8,452 nt of DNA from S15-B10 sp045569115 (GTDB lineage Bacteria; Fidelibacterota; Marinisomatia; Marinisomatales; S15-B10): positions 1 to 8,452 of the forward strand of contig JBJKZS010000053.1 in NCBI GenBank assembly GCA_045569115.1. Reading direction: 5' to 3'. Both the position numbers and the translations under genes were made by a program. The stretch's first letter is position 1; every line of letters begins with the position of its first letter. The notes below the pieces were generated by a model, which worked only from the letters and a program-made list of their open reading frames with translations, searched no databases and was not told the origin of the DNA. Shown piece by piece: positions 6,017-8,452 of this stretch.

Positions 6017-7384
6017 TCATCTAAATGTTTTTTCTTCTAAATTGCGAAAAACAACAATCAGCCAAAATGTTGATACTAATGAAGCTACAATGACAGAGAT
6101 TAGCTGAGCTATCCATACCCATTCAATTGATTTTTGAAGGATGAAAATGAAATAAAGAGAAAGAGCAACACTTACAAGCAATACTCGCATAAAAGTAAGA
6201 ACTAGCATTGGAATACCATTCCCCAATCCTTGGATGGCCCTACCACTTATCATACTGATAGCTATAAAAGGATATCCAAAAATAAAATAACGAAGATACT
6301 GTACCCCAATATCCTTAATAAATTGGTCATCACTAAAAAACCCGACAAAAGTTGGTGCACTAAAGAAAAAAAAGGCACCTATTCCAATCGCAATTATAAC
6401 ACAACTCTTAATTGCGTATATGGTTGTGGTTCTAACAAGATCATAACGTTTAGCACCATAGAACATTCCTACCAATGTAACAAGACTTGTAGATATAGAG
6501 ATTGCTGGGACAAGAAAAATATGGTCAATACGTATTCCAATTTGGTACCCCGCCACCGCTTCACTTGAGAACATAACAAGAATCCTATTAAAAATACCAC
6601 TTCCTAAAGCCATAATGATCATTGAGAAAGAGGCGGGAATACCAATCTTAAATATCTTTACCAAAATTGCGCTTGAAAAAGAAAAGTCCTTAAGTGAAAA
6701 TCTGATATAACTATGTTGTTTCACTAACAAAATATATGCAAAAATGGTTGCGACTGAGATCTGACTAACCACAGTTGCAATAGCAGCGCCTTTAATCCCT
6801 AAATCAAAAGTAAATATGAAAATTGGATCTAAAATAATATTCAGTATTGTTCCCCCACCTTGAATTACCATAGGGGTTTTCATATCACCTTCACCTGAAA
6901 GGATTGATCTAAAAAATACCGAAAGTACTAGAAAAGTATATGCCATGGCAATAACACTGAAATAATCCCAAGCCAAGGGTAAAATTGAGGGTGGTATACC
7001 AAGGAATGTTAGTATTTCTTTCCCCTGACTAATACCTAAAAATGTGAGAAGAAGCCCTAATACCAATCCTAGAATTATTGCATGCTCTGCACTATTATCC
7101 GCATTTTTCTTATCTTTTGCACCTATATATTGAGCAATCACAGCTGTCACACCAGAACCAACACCAAAAACTAAACCTATGCCAAAGAAAAGAAGTGGGA
7201 GATTGAAGGCTAGCGCTGTTATTGCATCAGAACTTACCTGACCAACAAAAAACATGTCTACCATCATATAAATGGTTTGAACCATCATCCCAAGCATTAT
7301 AGGGGTAGCTAAAGACCACAGCCCTCCTTTTGGATTATTTAAAAATTCTGTTAATCGAGATTCTTTTCTTTCTTTTGAATTCAT
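6017..7384 (-). CDS. MATE family efflux transporter
   Basis: A 455-residue inner-membrane protein of standard length for the multidrug and toxic compound extrusion family, which exports cationic drugs, metabolites or other compounds in exchange for H+ or Na+. About twelve hydrophobic helices are spread over the protein, in two homologous halves that begin with LWSLATPIMLGMMVQTIYMM (22-41) and IFKIGIPASFSMIIMALGSG (244-263). Family motifs include VDMFFVGQV (42-50), GVGSGVTAVIAQYIGAKD (74-91), SGEGDMKTPMVIQGGG (163-178), NIILDPIFIF (182-191), GIKGAAIATVVSQ (196-208), and in the second half LVGMFYGAKR (304-313) and GRAIQGLGNGIPMLVL (381-396). The ATG at 7384 is followed by a short polar cytoplasmic N terminus; the upstream sequence AATAGGGTTTT gives only a weak ribosome site. 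It lies 128 bases after the PorQ-like gene and 90 bases before the acylase, all on the same strand. Substrate and coupling ion cannot be decided. Confidence 0.95.
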   Translation of the reverse strand: MNSKERKESRLTEFLNNPKGGLWSLATPIMLGMMVQTIYMMVDMFFVGQVSSDAITALAFNLPLLFFGIGLVFGVGSGVTAVIAQYIGAKDKKNADNSAEHAIILGLVLGLLLTFLGISQGKEILTFLGIPPSILPLAWDYFSVIAMAYTFLVLSVFFRSILSGEGDMKTPMVIQGGGTILNIILDPIFIFTFDLGIKGAAIATVVSQISVATIFAYILLVKQHSYIRFSLKDFSFSSAILVKIFKIGIPASFSMIIMALGSGIFNRILVMFSSEAVAGYQIGIRIDHIFLVPAISISTSLVTLVGMFYGAKRYDLVRTTTIYAIKSCVIIAIGIGAFFFFSAPTFVGFFSDDQFIKDIGVQYLRYFIFGYPFIAISMISGRAIQGLGNGIPMLVLTFMRVLLVSVALSLYFIFILQKSIEWVWIAQLISVIVASLVSTFWLIVVFRNLEEKTFR

Positions 7385-7471
7385 AAAACCCTATTAATTA
7401 ATTCTATAATTGAGTGCCAGAATAATGGTGATGAAGATCTAAAACCTAATATAAAACAATAGTTGTAAGGT

Positions 7472-7488
7472 AGCTTTCGTTAAAAGCT
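7472..7488. repeat. Small hairpin (inverted repeat) between the PorQ-like and MATE genes
   Basis: AGCTTT (7472-7477) and AAAGCT (7483-7488) form a perfect 6-bp stem around a 5-base loop. It lies about 25 bases beyond the stop of the PorQ-like gene. No T tract follows the stem on either strand; on the minus strand a run of six T comes before it instead. It is therefore not a standard intrinsic terminator. It could be an mRNA 3'-end stabilising hairpin or chance. Confidence 0.3.
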
Positions 7489-7512
7489 CATTTACATGTG
7501 AAAAAATGTTCT

Positions 7513-8439
7513 TTATTTCAAATTTCTTGAGAAACCAAGCCCTATCATAATCCCCCCAACACCGTTATTGGCTAATGAAAGACCTAGTGATATTTTCTCC
7601 ATATCATATCCTATTCCCATTGAAAAACCAGAAGTTATATCTTTCCATAATCTTCCTATTTGAAGATTGTTCCTTAGTGAACTTGTTCCTAAGTATAAAA
7701 AGAAATCTTGAGAGATAGAAAATGCCCCACCAATTTTTAATAAACTTTTATCTCTCCACCAAACACCATCTGCTGATAACAATAAAGGTAAATATCGTAA
7801 TTCACGGGTAAGTCCTATTGTAATCGATGTAGGAATATCTTCTTTATATGAAGTGTAGGAATCTAAGTCTATACCGATATTCCTAATGGTTACTCCCAAA
7901 GATGTAGAGATTTCGGGTATTATAACTCTCGCACCGAATGTAATTAGACCTAAAAGAGCTTGTAATTCTCCAATACGGCTTTGGAAAAAGCCTGTGGAAA
8001 AACCAATATCTGCAATCGGAGCCAGTTTTCTTGCAAAAGCAAAAGAAATCCATGCATCCCTAGCAGAAAATTTGCCTAACTCTAAACCGTTAATATCACG
8101 TTCTAAAAAATCACCATAGTTCACACCCTTGAAAGTTGATGACATATACCACTTATTCCATTCTGTCCGCCACTCAACGAAATGTGCTCTGATAAAAGCA
8201 GGATATTGAATGGCTGAAAGGGATAAAGCTTTTTTTGATCCAGATAATAGTGCTGGGTTAAGATTTGAAGCATCCGCACTTAATAGATCCGCAACTCCAC
8301 TTCCACTCATTCCAACAGATCGAAAATGATAAGGAATATCTAGCGATGTAAATGCAGTCTGCCCTGAAAGTAACGTTATTAAAAAAAATGGGTTTATAAA
8401 ACGGTACACTTTATTACAGTAACGATACAGGGTCAACAT
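7513..8439 (-). CDS. PorV/PorQ family outer-membrane beta-barrel protein, PorQ-like
   Basis: A protein of about 308 residues with an export signal (basic residues to Arg13, hydrophobic FINPFFLITLLSGQTAF at about 14-30) followed by a chain of amphipathic beta strands with frequent Gly and aromatic residues, typical of an outer-membrane barrel. PorV/PorQ signatures are visible: an N-terminal FRSVGMSGSGVADLLSADAS segment leading to NLNPALL (59-65), then GVNYGDFLERDINGLELGKF (105-124) with SARD after it, closely resembling PorQ. PorQ is associated with the type IX secretion system in Bacteroidota; in other FCB lineages such barrels occur in many copies with unclear roles. The protein ends in a short strand rather than a classical terminal Phe. 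I prefer the ATG at 8439 over the adjacent in-frame TTG at 8442. The frame remains open to the window edge, so a start further upstream cannot be excluded, and no Shine-Dalgarno is visible. Confidence 0.8.
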   Translation of the reverse strand: MLTLYRYCNKVYRFINPFFLITLLSGQTAFTSLDIPYHFRSVGMSGSGVADLLSADASNLNPALLSGSKKALSLSAIQYPAFIRAHFVEWRTEWNKWYMSSTFKGVNYGDFLERDINGLELGKFSARDAWISFAFARKLAPIADIGFSTGFFQSRIGELQALLGLITFGARVIIPEISTSLGVTIRNIGIDLDSYTSYKEDIPTSITIGLTRELRYLPLLLSADGVWWRDKSLLKIGGAFSISQDFFLYLGTSSLRNNLQIGRLWKDITSGFSMGIGYDMEKISLGLSLANNGVGGIMIGLGFSRNLK

Positions 8440-8452
8440 CAAGATTAATTTT

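Noticed and set aside
6230..6568. Open frame of 112 codons on the plus strand opposite the MATE gene
   Set aside because: Low-complexity, polar composition without recognisable motifs; it is the antisense shadow of a conserved transporter sequence.
5964..7510. TGAAAAAATGTT occurring at 5964-5975 and 7499-7510, both in intergenic DNA
   Set aside because: A 12-base AT-rich match between two places is expected by chance in a window of this size and composition.

Overview
The window is AT-rich, densely coding DNA from a Gram-negative bacterium. It has seven complete or nearly complete genes plus the start of an eighth. Three features point to the FCB superphylum (Bacteroidota-like lineages such as Candidatus Marinimicrobia/SAR406): a PorV/PorQ-type outer-membrane barrel, two lipoproteins whose lipoboxes have Phe at -3, and an exported isoaspartyl methyltransferase of a type I associate with that group. 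The placement is inferred from gene content and protein style, not from a marker gene.

Left part (1-1348, minus strand): pntAA followed by the start of pntAB, overlapping by 4 bases (TTGA). These are two subunits of the three-piece proton-translocating NAD(P) transhydrogenase; pntB would be expected beyond the left edge. Middle (1468-3225): a divergent pair, with a lipoprotein resembling the phytase-like beta-propeller family on the minus strand and a signal-peptide-bearing protein-L-isoaspartate O-methyltransferase on the plus strand. Only 27 bases separate the two start codons, so the promoters must sit in or against the opposite coding sequence. The pcm stop codon overlaps tail-to-tail with the next minus-strand gene.

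Right part (3222-8439, minus strand): four co-directional genes, read right to left. They are a PorQ-like barrel, a MATE-family exporter, a large lipoprotein of the penicillin acylase (Ntn-hydrolase, S45) family with its key catalytic residues intact, and a DUF3228 protein of unknown function that starts inside the acylase stop codon (ATGA). The acylase-DUF3228 pair is almost certainly one transcriptional unit. Whether the MATE and PorQ genes belong to it (gaps of 90 and 128 bases) is open.

Most of the window is envelope biology: an inner-membrane proton-coupled enzyme, two lipoproteins, an exported repair methyltransferase, a multidrug-type exporter and an outer-membrane barrel. I see no mobile element, CRISPR array, RNA gene or defence system. 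No gene-free stretch exceeds 130 bases. The least explained feature is the tight coupling of DUF3228 to a secreted acylase.
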